Part shown: piece after piece, positions 18,502-30,700 of the stretch | How the letters are laid out: each line of letters opens with the position of its first letter | How positions within the stretch are numbered: the first letter of the stretch is position 1 | DNA from: Pelagophyceae sp. CCMP2097 | Taxonomy: Eukaryota > Sar > Pelagophyceae | DNA: 38,859 nucleotides | Assembly (NCBI GenBank): GCA_026770575.1 | Contig: MU657174.1 | Location: 564,242-603,100, forward strand | Direction of reading: 5' to 3' | The notes under the pieces: generated by a model | Told to the model about the DNA's origin: nothing | What the model saw: the letters and a program-made list of their open reading frames with translations, nothing else | Database searches by the model: none | Position numbers and translations under genes: made by a program

Positions 18502-21500
18502 ATGATGGTCCGGCGCTTCTGGTGGGCTTGCCTTGGGCTGCCGGCGAGCGCGGATGCGGCGCGCCTCTTCCTGAACACGTTCGAGGAGCGCCCGCAGCGC
18601 ATGGTCGAGGAGGTATGGGCAGAGTAGCGGTGCCGGCGTCGGATGGAAGCGGGATGCGACGTCCTCAGAAGCAGGGTCAAAGGGTCCGGGTCCGACCCGG
18701 GCTCGTGCAAGACCCGGGGTAGGGTCCGGGTCCGGGTCCGGCCGAGGTCGCGGACCCACGGCCGGGTCCGGGTCCGGGTCCGGCCTCGCCCACGCGGGTC
18801 CGGGTCCGGGTCCGGGGCTTGACGAAGACCCGGACCCGGACCCGCGGACCCTTTGTCGACCCTGCTCAGAAGGCGCCCAGTTTCGGCGTCGGTTGGCATC
18901 ATGTGACGTCCTCATAAGTCGGGCGGCACGCAGCTCTTCGTAGGTCTACGCCGACGGTCCGCTGGGCCCGCTGGGTTCCATCGATGTGACGTTCGCCGAC
19001 GCGCCCGGCGCGCCGTCTGCGCCCAAAGCCATGCGGCTCAACTATACAGTCGTCCAGGCCGAGGCCTGGGGCGGCTACGTCAAGGTGGACTTTGGCCTGC
19101 GGCCGCACAGTGGAAACGTCTTCGACTGCCGCCGCGGCGACGTCTTCTCCGTATGGTATCACACGGAGCAGCCGCAGACGAGCCCGGGGAGGGCGCACCT
19201 CCGCCTGATCTTCGACGACTGGTCTTCGGGCAACGAGAGGGAGCACTATTACTCGTTCCACGACTGGCTCGACGACTCGGTGGCGGGCTGGAAGCGCGTC
19301 GTCCTGCCCACGGAGACGTTCAAGTTTCAGGGCTGGGCCGGGGCGGACGTGAACCGCGTCTTCGACCTCGACGCGCTGTCATACCAGCTCGAGGTGAACA
19401 TCGACGATCAAGGCGAATTGGGGAGCAGCTCCACTGGCGCCATCTGGATCGACTCCCTATCTTGCGAGTCGAATCACCCCGGCGACGTGCGGTCGGGTAA
19501 AATGCTCGGCACCGCGCTGGACCACGCGAAACACTCCGACGGCTTCTGCGGCGCTTCCTGGCTCGCCGCCTACGGCTGGGCCGCCGAGACGGACCCGGCC
19601 GCCGCGGGCGGCTCCGCCGAGGTGACCTTTGCCGAAAGCGGCGGCGTCATATTACGCGGCAACGCGTCGGCAAATGCGCTGGGCGGCGCGCTGACCGTCT
19701 TCGCGAGGGCAGCCGTCTCCGGCGGCGGGTTTTACGACGTCGGCAACGACTCATGGGCCACGGTGAACGTTTCTGTTGCCTCAGAATACGACATCTTCGG
19801 GCGGAGCGGCGAAAACGTCATTGTCGGCCTCTCGCTCCTCGACGCGGATGGGGACGTGGTCTACTCTGCACAAGGGGCCGTCGTCCAAGTCGCCGCAAAA
19901 GATTCATTGTACCACTACGAGCACCCCGGCCCGCTGCAAATCGATTTGGACGGCTCGCGCAAAATCACTGCCGTCCGCCTCTCCGCGATCCTGCCGGCGG
20001 GCCTCGGCACCCGGGCCTCGGTCGCCGCGACGTTTTCCGACTTGGTGACGGGACCCACGACGTTCTTCGCAAACTCCGAGTCCGACGAAACGTGCGTTGC
20101 CGTCGTATCGAGCATCTTCTGGGACTACCGGAATCGTTCAAAGTTCGAATACCACGCCTTCTTGGCCGGCTCGTGCTGCACAGTCTGCGTAGACGACCCT
20201 CAGTGTAACTTTTATCAAACAGACTCAGTACACTGCTACACCTCCAGCAGACTCTACGGCGTCCAGCTCGACGACGATTCCATCGACTCGAGGCTCAAGG
20301 CGTTTTACGTGCCGCGAGAGGGGCCGTCCGTTTGCCAGGTCTGCGACTGCGGCGACGACGTAATCGACTGCAGCAACCGAGACCTGAAGACGGTGCCGCC
20401 GTGGGGCGGCGGCCGCGGCGGGGCCTACGCGCCGAAAGAGCTCGTCTTATCGGGCAACGCCGGGCTCTTTCTCCTCGCCTTTGACATGTTCGACGGGTGG
20501 CCCACCATGGACCGCGTAAACCTCGAGGGCACGTCGGTGGCCGCGCTCGAAGCGCTTGAAGCGACGGAAATGCCCTTTGCGGTCATCGACATGGCCGCCG
20601 GGCAGGTCCTCAACGCAGCGGCGCTCGAGTCGGCGGACGCGGCCGACCTGGCCTACGGCAATAAGTGCTGCACGCCCACCGCGCGCCTCGCCGCCACGGC
20701 GGACAAGGGCGGCCTCTACCTCGGCGTGATCGCGCTGTGGGCGCCCGGCAGCGACGCGTCGTACTTGGAAAACACAACTTACGCCGCCGTGTCTTCCACG
20801 ACCAACCTCGGCAGCGTCGTCGTTTTGTACATCGAGGAAATGACGCCCTTCTTCGGCGTGGCCGTCGAGAGCGCCGAGTCGTGCGCATCGATTTGCGACT
20901 TTGTCGACAACTGCTTCTATTTCACCTATGACGCCCGCACCGACGTCGTCACGTGCACGCTCTACGAGGACGCCGCCGGCGCCGCAGACCTCCTGGGATC
21001 AACATCGGGCTCGGCCGCGAGGACGCGCGCTAGAAACGGCGCCGAGGTGGACATCAAAACGGACACCGAAACGCCCGGCGAAGCCGCGGGCACGTGGCAA
21101 ATCGACGCAGACCCGGGGCCCGGCGCCGCGCCCGAAACGCCAAACCCAGAGACCCGCCTACACGGGTGGCCTCATCGCCGTTGCTAGGCCCGACGTGACG
21201 CTGACGGCCTCGTTTAACGTGAGCGTCGGCGCGCCGCCGCACCGCGGCGCCGTCTGGGTGACGCCGTCGCTCTTGCGGACGGCGCCCGAGAGCCCCACCT
21301 CGGCGGTGTCGTTTTTACCGGCCAAGGCCGTCTTCTACGGCGAGCAGCTCGACGTCTTTGCGGACTACGGCGTCCAAGGCAGCTGGCGCACACCGCAGAC
21401 GGTCCACGTCACCTTCGTCGTCCCGCGCCTCTCCGAGTGCGCGGCCCGCGGAGACATCGGATCGAGGCGTCCCGGCGCAGCCGATGCCGCGCGCTACCCG

Positions 21501-24500
21501 AGCCTGAGACGGCCCCATAGGCTCGCGCAGTGGGGTGGGGAACTCTTCGTCCAAAACGCAATCGTCGCCTGCGACTCTGCCTTCGAGGAGACGCCCGACC
21601 TCTTGGTCACCGTCAAAGCCGGCGCCAACGAGCCGATCTGCAGCCCGGGTGCGGCACGAGGGGCGACGAGCGGAAAGCGACGGGGCGACTCAGCCTCGAT
21701 GCGTGTCCCGCGCGAGTATCCGACGGCCGCGCAGGGTCGTTCTTCGTCGCGGCATCGAGCGAGTGCAAGTTTTGCCCGGGCGGGCGCGCGTGGACTGGCG
21801 ACTACGACGTCGGCGAGTGCCCCGAGTGCCTGGCCGGCTTTTACGCCTCTGGCCCGGGCAACGCCGTCTGCGAAACGCCGCGTCCGGACTCTCGTCGCGC
21901 GCGTGCGGCCGAGTCGACGGCGCGAGGCCCACCCGGGGTGGATTCTAAGACTAGGCACGGCGTGCGACCAGGCTGCGTTCCAGCCGTACGCGGGCAAGGT
22001 GGCGTGCTTGCGGTGCCCTGACTACACATCGCGCTATCCGAACCTGTGGTTGTCGCCGGGCATCAATGTAAGCGAGTGCATCTGCCTCATGGGCGACTGC
22101 CCCGCGAACAAGCTGTGCCGGTGGCCCGCAGAGTTCCTGCCGCTCGAGTGCGCGGCTACCATTTTCAACGCGACGGGCGGCCTGATGCGGACCGTGGCAT
22201 GCGGCGACCCGACGCCGGGCACGGGCGCGTACTCGCACGAGCGCGGCGCCGGCGCCGCCTGCGCGGCCTGCCCGCGCGGCGGCATCTGCGTCGGCGGCCG
22301 GGACCTGCCCGTCCCCGCCAAAAACTACAACGGCATCAGCTACCCGGTCAACTCCGAGGGCGAGGCGTACCTGCCCGGGTCGTGGCGGGCGCGCGTCAAG
22401 TTCCAAGAGTGTGAGGTCCAGGGCGCCTGTTTGAAGAACTTTCAGTGCTCAAATCAGTATAATCGCCGCATGTGCACCGACGAGCGCGCCGACTTCATCA
22501 CCATCGGCGGCTACACGATGCGCTGCGGCCTCGGCACGGGCGCTAGATGGGTCAGCGCCTTTTGCATCCTCGCCGTGATTTTCGTCTTCTTCTACATCAA
22601 CGTCGGGCTGCAGCGCTACGCCATCCTCGACATCTTGTGAGGCCCCTTGTCTGTAGAGCCGATCTTCCGACTTGAGAACACGCCTTTATGGATAGCTTCG
22701 GCAACATGCGATTCCTTTCCATCATCGCGGGCATCAACGTTGACTGGCCGACGAAGACGGCGGGGCTGGGCGTCTGGTTCACTCTGTTTGATCTTTCGCA
22801 GTTCGACGTGGACTTGGTCAAGCCGACGTGCCTCATATCGCAGCGCTGGGGCCACGTCGAGTCGTTCACGGCCCAAATCGTCAGGCCCGCGCCTACGTGG
22901 GCAAACCAAGCCTTGGTTTCCCAACCGAAGCGCAGTCGACCGCACCCGGGTCTCGGTCCGCCCGGCCGCACGCGGGTCTCCGCGCCCAGCTCGTCTGGTC
23001 GGCCTGGGATTCCGGAAGGGGCCATGGGGTGGAACCGCCCGCACGTGGTCCCACGTGATCTGTCGTAGGTCCTCGTCCTCGCCATGATCTCGTTTTACTT
23101 TGTCACGGGGCCCGTCTCGACGCTGTGGCAGAAGATGGGCACCCCGGCGACGCCGCCAGCGGTTCCGCGCGGCCGGTCGGCGCGCATGCCGCCGACGTGG
23201 CCGTCGCGCACGAGCTTCGGCCAGGGCCTCGGCCACCGTCCGGCGCCGTGCATGGCGCCGACGCGCGTGCACGCGGTGGTGATGCAGTCGCTGCGGCGGC
23301 GCGCGTCGCACGGTACTAAGGCCGACGCGGCGTCGGCGGCATCGAAGCGGCGGCAGAAGCGTCGCAACGCGTTCGCCGAGGCGTTTGTGCAGCCGACTGC
23401 GTGGGACGACTGGAGGGCGCAGTCGATCGGCATTCTGGTCATGTCGTACCCGAGCCTCACCGAGCTCTGCTTCAAGTCGTTTGGCTGCAGGAACTTTAGC
23501 GACGGCGAAATGTACCTCGTCGCCGACTACGGCCTCACCTGCGGCTCGCGGCCGCACAAGTACGTCGTCGTCCTCGCGGGGCTCATCTTACCTATCCTCC
23601 TCGCGTTCCCCGTAACGCTCGCGGTCATCGTCTACAGACACCGGAACAAGCTCACAGAGCCGCGCACGCTCACGAGGTTCGCCCCCGTGCACGCGGCGCG
23701 CCCGAGCGCGGCCCGGAAACGACGGCAATACGTAGGTACGGCTTTCTCTACACGCACCTGCGGCCGGGCTGCCTCTGGTGGAGCGCGTGGACGCAGTTCA
23801 AGGTGCGCGGACCGGCGGACGTCTTGCGTGTCGAGCGGTCGCTAGGTGCTCATCGCGACGTTTTTCGTCGTCTTCCTGCGGTCAAAGTACTATCTGCAGC
23901 TGGCCTTCTTACTGGTGACATCCGTGTCGGCGCTGGCGATGCACCATTCGTACAAGCCATACCTGCACACGGTGATGCACCGCCTCGAGGCGTCGATGAT
24001 CAACATCCAGGTCATGTTCATCGCCATGGGGCCCGTCTTCCTGTGGCAGCGGTCGCAGGAGAAGTTCCTCCGCGCCGTCTTCGCGAGTGCGCTCGTGGGC
24101 CTCTTCACCGCGGGGCTGCTCTTCACGCTGGTCATCATCGCCGCGACGGTGGCCAAGCAGGATCGGTCCGTCATGGCGCGCAAGGAGCTGCGGCCGCTGC
24201 TGACGACCGCGCTCCAAAAACGCCGTGGAAGCGACGACGGCGACTCGCCGGGCCGCGCGAGCGACGCGAGCGCGAGCGAGGCGAGCCGCGCGAGCGACGC
24301 GCCGCTGAAGCGGCCCGAGACGGCTTCGACGCGGCAGCGGCTCGTGGCCAAGCTCTTCCCGGGCGCGGCGCGCTCGAGCGGGTCCAACGGCGAGGGCTTC
24401 GGGGACCGCTTCATGCGCCTCGCGCGGTCGTCGGCGAGCCACATGGCGGACCTCGCCGACCTCGAAGAACTGCCGCTGACGTTTGACGGCGCGGCGCTGC

Positions 24501-25285
24501 TGGGCTGGATCCGCGCGCAGCGCGCGGCGCCGCAGCTCGACGTAGAAGTGCTCCTCGCCATGGTCGAGCTAGACAAGCTCATCGCGCCCGCCGTCTGCGA
24601 CTCGTCGGTGGCGTCGCACTACTCGCCGTCGGAGGAGGGCAAGTTCTGGCACGCGGTCTGCGGCGCGTTTCCCGACATCCTCGAGTGGCTCGCCTTTGCC
24701 TCGGACCAAGACGTCAAGGCCCTGCGCGGGAACTTCGGCGCCTTTATCGGCGCGCGGGTCCGCGCCTCCGACGGCGAGCGCGTCGGCTTCCGGGACTTGA
24801 TCGTCAAGGAGGACCGGGCCGCCGTCGTGCGCTTCGCGTTCCTCTGCGACGAAGCCGAGCGGAACAAGTTCTTCAACGTCCTCTGCGAGCTCGCAAAGGG
24901 CCGCGACTCGGCCCCACCCGACCGATCCAAAGGTCAGCGGCCATTTTGATGCGCCGCTTCGCAAATGCGCCCCTTCGCAGGCTTCCGACCGCGCGTCCCT
25001 CGCGGCTACGGCAAGTTTCGATCCGTGCAGGACCGCGACTTTGTCATCAGCGGCACCGACGATTTGAGCCTGCGGCCAATGTCCGACGACGAGGACGTCG
25101 ACGACGTCGACGTGGTCGTGGCCGACGTGGTCCCTTCGAGCCCCGGGTCGCACTTCCGCGGCTTGCACCGACCGTCAGACGTCGACGCGGCGCGCGAGGC
25201 CGCGGCGCGCGAGGCGTTCGATTCGCTGGGTGAGACCAAGACGGCGCCGAACTGGGACGGCTGTGCTTCGCACTTTGACTGCTGA
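18502..25285 (+). CDS. Large receptor-like multi-pass membrane protein with PAN-, LRRNT- and ephrin-receptor-like Cys-rich ectodomain
   Basis: Ten exons: join(18502..18612,18944..21093,21188..21648,21717..21881,21955..22636,22696..22879,23069..23676,23736..23802,23846..24932,24981..25285), 1,939 aa; all introns are GT-AG. Signal peptide MMVRRFWWACLGLPASADA. A carbohydrate-binding-like region follows (LNYTVVQAEAWGGYVKVDF, YYSFHDWLDD). Next come PAN/apple-like Cys modules (near 420-490 and 680-715), an LRRNT-like cap (CDCGDDVIDCSNRDLKTVP, about 505) and Cys-rich ephrin-receptor/GCC2-GCC3-like repeats (CKFCPGGRAW, GECPECLAGFYASGPG, about 920-1100). From residue about 1159 there are eight or nine hydrophobic segments, including WVSAFCILAVIFVFFYINV and MRFLSIIAGINVDWP, the latter resembling the TRP-like core of large stramenopile surface proteins. 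The C-terminal 350 residues are cytoplasmic and acidic, with no recognised domain. Intron 4 (21649-21716) has a weak acceptor and is the least sure. Adhesion, sensing or channel function is an inference. Confidence 0.75.
18658..18858. repeat. Interrupted GGGTCC hexanucleotide repeats in intron 1 of the receptor gene
   Basis: Runs of two to three GGGTCC units recur through this 200-bp stretch (for example near 18720-18742, 18770-18783, 18797-18815), separated by unrelated GC-rich sequence. An inverted block of GGACCC units lies at about 18826-18850. The two orientations could pair as a long hairpin. The repeat accounts for this being the longest inferred intron in the window (331 nt). Confidence 0.8.
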
Positions 25286-25687
25286 CGCGCCACGCATGTG
25301 GACTGCTGACGCGGCGTCGGCAAAGACCCGAGGCCCGAGGGCGCCCGAAGAGGTGCGCGCGAGCGACCGCTTCTTTTGCCGCTTTTTTGTGACGAACTAA
25401 GGTCGTACCTTTTCGACGGCGAAGCAGCGCACGTTTTCATCTTAAAGAGCTCGGCTCCACCACGCCGGCCGTCGCGGGAAAAGCAAAGGGCTTGGGTGGC
25501 ACGCCGACCGTGGCGCGTACGCGCGTAGCGAGGCGCGGCGTCGCGGTGCGAGCTGCCAGTGAGCTCTGAAACCTATCACCCAAACTGTTTAGCGAAGGGC
25601 CCCGGTCCACCCGGCGGTCCGAGTCGACCGCGGGACCGAGTCAGCGCGCGCGGGCTCTCCGAGGCCGACGCCCAACCGGCCGCGAAG
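25286..25687. other. Intergenic stretch between the receptor and SohB genes
   Basis: About 400 bp. Just after the receptor stop codon, the word GACTGCTGACGCG is duplicated (about 25276-25288 and 25301-25313). The first copy contains the TGA stop. The remainder shows no gene. A frame open upstream of the SohB ATG has no start of its own. Confidence 0.4.
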
Positions 25688-27370
25688 ATGATCGCACGGC
25701 ACCTGCGCTGCCACCGCGCTTTCGGGCCGCTCCGGCGGGCCGCGCCGTCGGCATGCTTCTCCTCTTCGTCCGAGGCCGGCGACGCCTCGGCGCGGCCGGA
25801 GGCCCCTGCGCTGCCGGAGGCTCCTGGGCGGCTCGACGAGGCGCGGCCGCGCGTCCTGCTCTCGCGCGCGGCGGCGCCCGCGCGGCTGCCGACGTCGTTC
25901 TTCGTCGCCGCGGGCGGTGGGGCGGCGCTCTGGGTCGCGGGGGGGTTGCTCCTGGCAGAGGCGCACCAGGATTGGCTCTTGGGCCTCGCCGCGTCGGCGG
26001 ATTTTGTCGGCGGCGCACTCTGCGCCTCGGGCCTCGCCGCCGGTGCGGCGGCGGCGGCGATGGCGCAGAAGCACGCGGCGGCGAAGAGCGGGGCGCGCCC
26101 AAAACGCAAAAAGCCCGACGACGCCACCTCGTCGTGGCTCCCCGGCGCCGCGCCCGCCACGCGCGAGGCCCGGTTTGACTTTGTCTTGCTCAACGACGAC
26201 GAGTGGCTCGCCACCGCCACCGACAAGCTCGACAAGCTCGCAAAGGACCCGCGTCCGTCGGGACCGCCTGAAGAACGTGGGCGCCAGAGGGGTCATCGCC
26301 GCAAAGTGTTCACCGTAAAGCCTAGGCGGAGACGCACGCCGACGGGGCCTTTGCGGCCTTCCCCGCAGACGTGCGCGCGTCGCTCGTTGCAGCGGCCGAT
26401 TCGGCGGCCGAGGCGCGCCGCGGCCGCGAGAAGTCCTTTGTCGACGGCCGCGCGCAGTACGTCCGCGACGCTTTGGCACTGCCGGCGCCCGACGTCGACG
26501 ATTTGCGCGCGTCGCTGCGGCCGCGGACGTTTGTCGCCGATTTCGACACGACGAAACCTGGGAGAGGCACGTCGGGCGCCGTCGACGCCCTCGAGGCCGT
26601 CGTCTCGCTCCTCGAGGCCGTGGCGACGAAACACGACGAGCTCGTTTTGAGAGTCAAGAGCCCCGGCGGCGCGGTCGCCGACTTTGGCCTCGCTGCCTCG
26701 CTCCTCCTCCGCCTGCGAACGCGGACTCAAGTGCGCATCACTGCCACAGTGGACACTGTGGCCGCGTCGGGAGGATACCTCGTCGCGGTCTGCGCCGACC
26801 ACGTCGTCGCGGCCCCGTTTGCGTTTGTGGGCAGCGTCGGCGTCGTCGCGGGCATCCCAAACGTCTCGCGCGTGTTGGAGAAGAACGAGGTTGAATACTT
26901 GCTCTTCACTGCCGGAAAGTTCAAACGCACCATCACGCCCTTCAACGCCCCGACGGAAGAGGCGCGCGCCAAGATGCAGGGCGACCTCGACGAAGTCCAC
27001 GCCGCCTTCAAAAACCACGTCTCCGCCAACCGCGCCACGTCAGTCGTCTTGCCCGAGAGGGTGCCCCCGCGACGCGCTTTGTAGGCTCGACATTGAAGCC
27101 GTGGCCACGGGCGAGACGTGGCTGGCGGCGCAGGCGCCGCGCGGCGTCGTCGACGAGTTGGCGACTGCGGGCGAATACCTCCGCGCCCGAGCGCGGTGCC
27201 GCGACGTCATTCTTGTGCTCCCAAAGGCGCAAAAGCAAAACTCGATCCTCCGCGACGCTTTGGGCGTCGCGGCGGAGACTTTGGGCAAAGCCGTCGGCCT
27301 CGAACACCTCGGCGGCGCGGACGGCCGCATCCGCGCCGAGGCCAGCGAAAACCCAATGCGCTACTCTTGA
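25688..27370 (+). CDS. SohB-type signal-peptide-peptidase-like serine protease (MEROPS S49), organellar
   Basis: Model: join(25688..26239,26326..27038,27085..27370), 516 aa. S49 proteases cut membrane or signal peptides with a Ser-Lys dyad. The N-terminus MIARHLRCHRAFGPLRRAAP followed by SACFSSSS is a mitochondrial-type presequence. Hydrophobic segments (LPTSFFVAAGGGAALWVAGG and the next) would anchor it in a membrane. The catalytic region reads VDTVAASGGYLVAVCADHVV, with the nucleophile Ser near residue 331, then PFAFVGSVGVVAGIPNV and TAGKFKRTITPF, whose Lys (about 382) is the likely partner. It continues to LDIEAVATGETWLA and GVVDELATAGEYL. Similarity to bacterial SohB is strong through exon 2, so descent from a bacterial (possibly endosymbiont) gene is likely. 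Intron 1 (26240-26325) needs a GC donor; no in-phase GT gives a normal-sized intron. Intron 2 is GT-AG. Confidence 0.85.
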
Positions 27371-27750
27371 CGACCTCTCAAAACCGACGCAGGACAAAGG
27401 CTCTTCGAGACGCCAGTGGGCCTGGGCGCGTGGAAGCTTATACAACTTTTGCACCTCCAGCTTCCGAGGGTCTCTACGCCGTCCACATGGGTCCGGGCCT
27501 TGCCTTGCAGAATCATTTAGCGAATTAAAACCTCGCTCCGTCGTGACCGAAGCGGCACTCGTGGCGTTCCAGGCCGTGCCTCGAGGACTCCTCTCCACCG
27601 CTTGTCGGGGACTCCCCTGCGGGCCCTTAGAAGGGTTTCGAATTCGAACCTATTTCGAACCTTCTTCGACCTTTCCCAATCTTTCCCCGGGCCATTGGTC
27701 GCGATTCGCACGAGCGTGATTGGCCACTGTGCGCCGGGCGCCTCCGCGGC
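27371..27750. promoter_or_regulatory. Intergenic/promoter region of the ERMP1-like gene
   Basis: 380 bp between tandem plus-strand genes. It carries the perfect palindrome TTCGAATTCGAA (27637-27648) and two further TTCGAAC/TTCGACC words within 25 bp. These may be regulatory. No gene is supported. Confidence 0.35.
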
Positions 27751-30700
27751 ATGGCGTCGATGCGCCGTCTGCCGCACAAGGACGTCGGCGGCCCGGAGCC
27801 GGTTCCGAAAAGCGCGGCGAAGCAGCGCGGCGGCGGTGGAAGCCGGCGCTTTGGCGGCGCGGTGGTACTCGCGGCGTTTGTCGCCGCACTCATGGCGGCC
27901 GAGGCGTGGACGTCGTCGCGCCTCCCCGAAACGGCCGACGGCCGCTTCGACGCCGACGCGGCGCTCGGCCACGTTTCAAAACTGGCATCGCAACCGAGGA
28001 CCATTGGGTCGAAAGCCAACGAAGTCGACGCGCCCGCGTACCTCGAGGTCACTCTCCGGGCCATTGCTCTAAAGGCGGGGACGCCCGTGGAAGTGGAATT
28101 GCAGCGTTCGGGCCGCGGCGCGTTTGAGCACGCGCATTTCCTTGGTGGAGTGACGTCTGCGTACGCATCTGTCACGAACGTCCTCGCGAGAGTCCAGGGC
28201 GCCGACGCAAAGCTCGGCGCCGTTTTAGTAAACGCGCACTTTGACTCGGTCGATTCCGGCGGCGGCGCCTTCGACGACGCCGTCGGCTGCGGGGTGATGC
28301 TCGAAGTACTAAGAGCGATGGCGATGCAGCAGCCGCACCGCACGGTCATCTTCCTCTTCAACGGCGCAGAGGAGATGCATCAGCTCGGCGCGCACGCGTT
28401 CGCGACGCACTTCGCCGCGTCGAAAACCACGCGCGATGCCGGATGCTCTCGACCAGTGAAGAACATTTGCTGAAAGGCATTCCAACTCTGCGACTTTGGA
28501 TCGGTGCACCACGACTCCGCTCCTAGGCAGCACCGCTGGGCGGCCGAAGTGGAATTCGTGGCCAACCTCGAGGCCATGGGCGCCGGCGGCCGCGAGCTCG
28601 TGTTTCAATGCGGGTCGTCTGACGTTGCCAGGATCCTCGCCGCCACGCGCGCGAGGCGCACGATCCGCGGGCCCGCCGCCGCGTCCGACTCGCGGGTTGT
28701 CCCGCAGCGAGTGCGGACGCTCCCGGCGGAGCGAGTGCGGGCCCGGCGGAGCGAGTGCGGATGATGCCGGCACGGTCCCGTCTACGGGCTTCATGCGGAC
28801 CCCCTAGGTCCATCATCGCGTCCGAGCTCTTCGACGCCGTGCTCTGGCGCGCAGCGGCGACGGACTACCGGACGTTCCTCACGTTTTTGCCGCGCGCTCT
28901 TGAGAAGAAGCGCGTGACGGGCTTTGATACCGCCTTTATCGACGACGGCTACGCGTATCACACGTCGCACGATGCTCTCCGGCCGGGATCCATCGGCTCG
29001 GTCCGGCACCTCGGCGGAAACCTCCTCGCAATCCTCGACGTCTGGGCTTCGTCGTTGTCCGTCGAGCTGTTGGAATCGGACCCGGCGGACGAACACGGCT
29101 ACGTCTTCTTCGACCTTTTCGGTCTGTGGTTTATCTATTACGATGCGCGATTCGCCGCCGCGCTCCACGTCGCCGCCGCTATGATCGCCCTCGTCGTTTC
29201 GCGCCGATTGCTGGCCTCGGGCTCACGCGTCGTGCGAAAAGCCGCGCACACGCTCGCCGCCGTTTTAGCAGCGGCCGCCGCGTGCTTTTGTTTGGGCGTC
29301 GTGTTGGCATTGATAGCGCCGATGCGGTGGTACCGCCACGGCATCCCGGCGGCGGTGCTCCTGTATTCGCCGCTGGCGCTGTGCGTCTACGCTGATTTGA
29401 TAGCAAGGTGGCCCTCAAATGAAGCCGTCGACGCTCCCGGCGACGTTGCGCCCTCTGCGTTTTCAAAGCGCGCGGCGGGCCCGTTGGCGCTGTGGTCGGT
29501 CCTGCTCCTAACGGCGGCCGCGGGCCGAGTCGGCTCGGGCTACCCGGCGCTGTTCTTCGTCGTCGGCCTTTTAATAGCGCTGGGCCTCGATTCCTTGGTC
29601 GACGCGCCCACATCGGCTTTGATGGCCGCCAATGCGCTGCCGTTTCTGCTCTGGTTGCAGGTTTCGCACACGATCCTGACCATGCTCGTCCCGCTCCTCG
29701 GCCGAGTCGGCTCGGCGCTGCCCATGGATCCAGCCGTCGGCCTCGTCGTGGGCCTGCTCACGGCGCTCGGCGCCACGGTCTTCATCGGCGTGCACCCGGC
29801 GTTTGAACCGGCGCCGGACGGGATTGTGGCTAAGGCACACGAGTCCTCCGAAGCGCTCCTACCGGCCGAGGCCGCGCCGTCGCTGCCGGCGGACGCGGGC
29901 CCTGGAGGCACGGGCGCCGAGGCGCGGCGCAGGAAGGCCGTGCAGTACGGGTTGCTCGTCGTCTGCACGGCTCTTGCAGCGGGCCTCGGCTTTGGTTCGT
30001 ACTCGCCGGATATCCCGAAGCGGCTGACGGTGCAACACATTTCTCGCAAGTTCTACCACCTCGAACCAGAGGGCGCGCTCGAGCTGGGCAGGAAGGACGC
30101 TGGAGTTTGGGTCCTCGCCATGGACGGCCGGGGCCTGGCGCCGCTCGTCGACGCCGAGACCTGGCCACCCGCGTTCGACGACCAGCGAGGCGACACGCCG
30201 GCGCTGCTCTCGCGCGCGGCGCGCCTCTCGCACCTGCGGTCGCACGTCGTGCAGTGCGACCATTTGGGCCCCGAGTGTTTTCTGGATTGGCCGTACTTTT
30301 TTCCGTTCAGTGACATCATCCGCGGCGACGCGTACTACGCCGCGCCGTTTCCTAATGTCGAAGAGCCGCTGAAAATCGACGTGCGGCTTGTTGAAGACGG
30401 GAAAGTCCGCCTCGGCATCTCGGGCTCGTCGCACGTCGCCCTCGTCGTCCGAGGCGCGCTCAACGGCTGGATCCTCGAAGGCGAAAAGGCCGCGCGGGCG
30501 AAAACGGAATATCGTGGACGGCGGGATCGCAGAGTTACGAGAGGCAGGGGGAAGAGCGCTCGCCGACGTAGGCGCACAATTGCCGCCGCCGATCCTGCGC
30601 GCCGAGGGCGTCTACCTGCTGCAGCTCACGGGCGCGTGCGCGCGCTGCGACTACGTCGTCACGCTCGAACCGGCGGCGCCGGCGACGGAGTCGATGAACG

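Noticed and set aside
18658..18858. Spaced short repeats considered as a CRISPR array
   Set aside because: Units are hexanucleotides in tandem with irregular gaps, in both orientations, inside a eukaryotic intron; no spacer regularity or cas genes.
30513..30546. A 34-nt GT-AG intron as the last ERMP1 intron
   Set aside because: Its phase fits, but it would be shorter than any other intron here; the 52-nt GC-AG reading (30481-30532) has typical size and gives a smooth junction.
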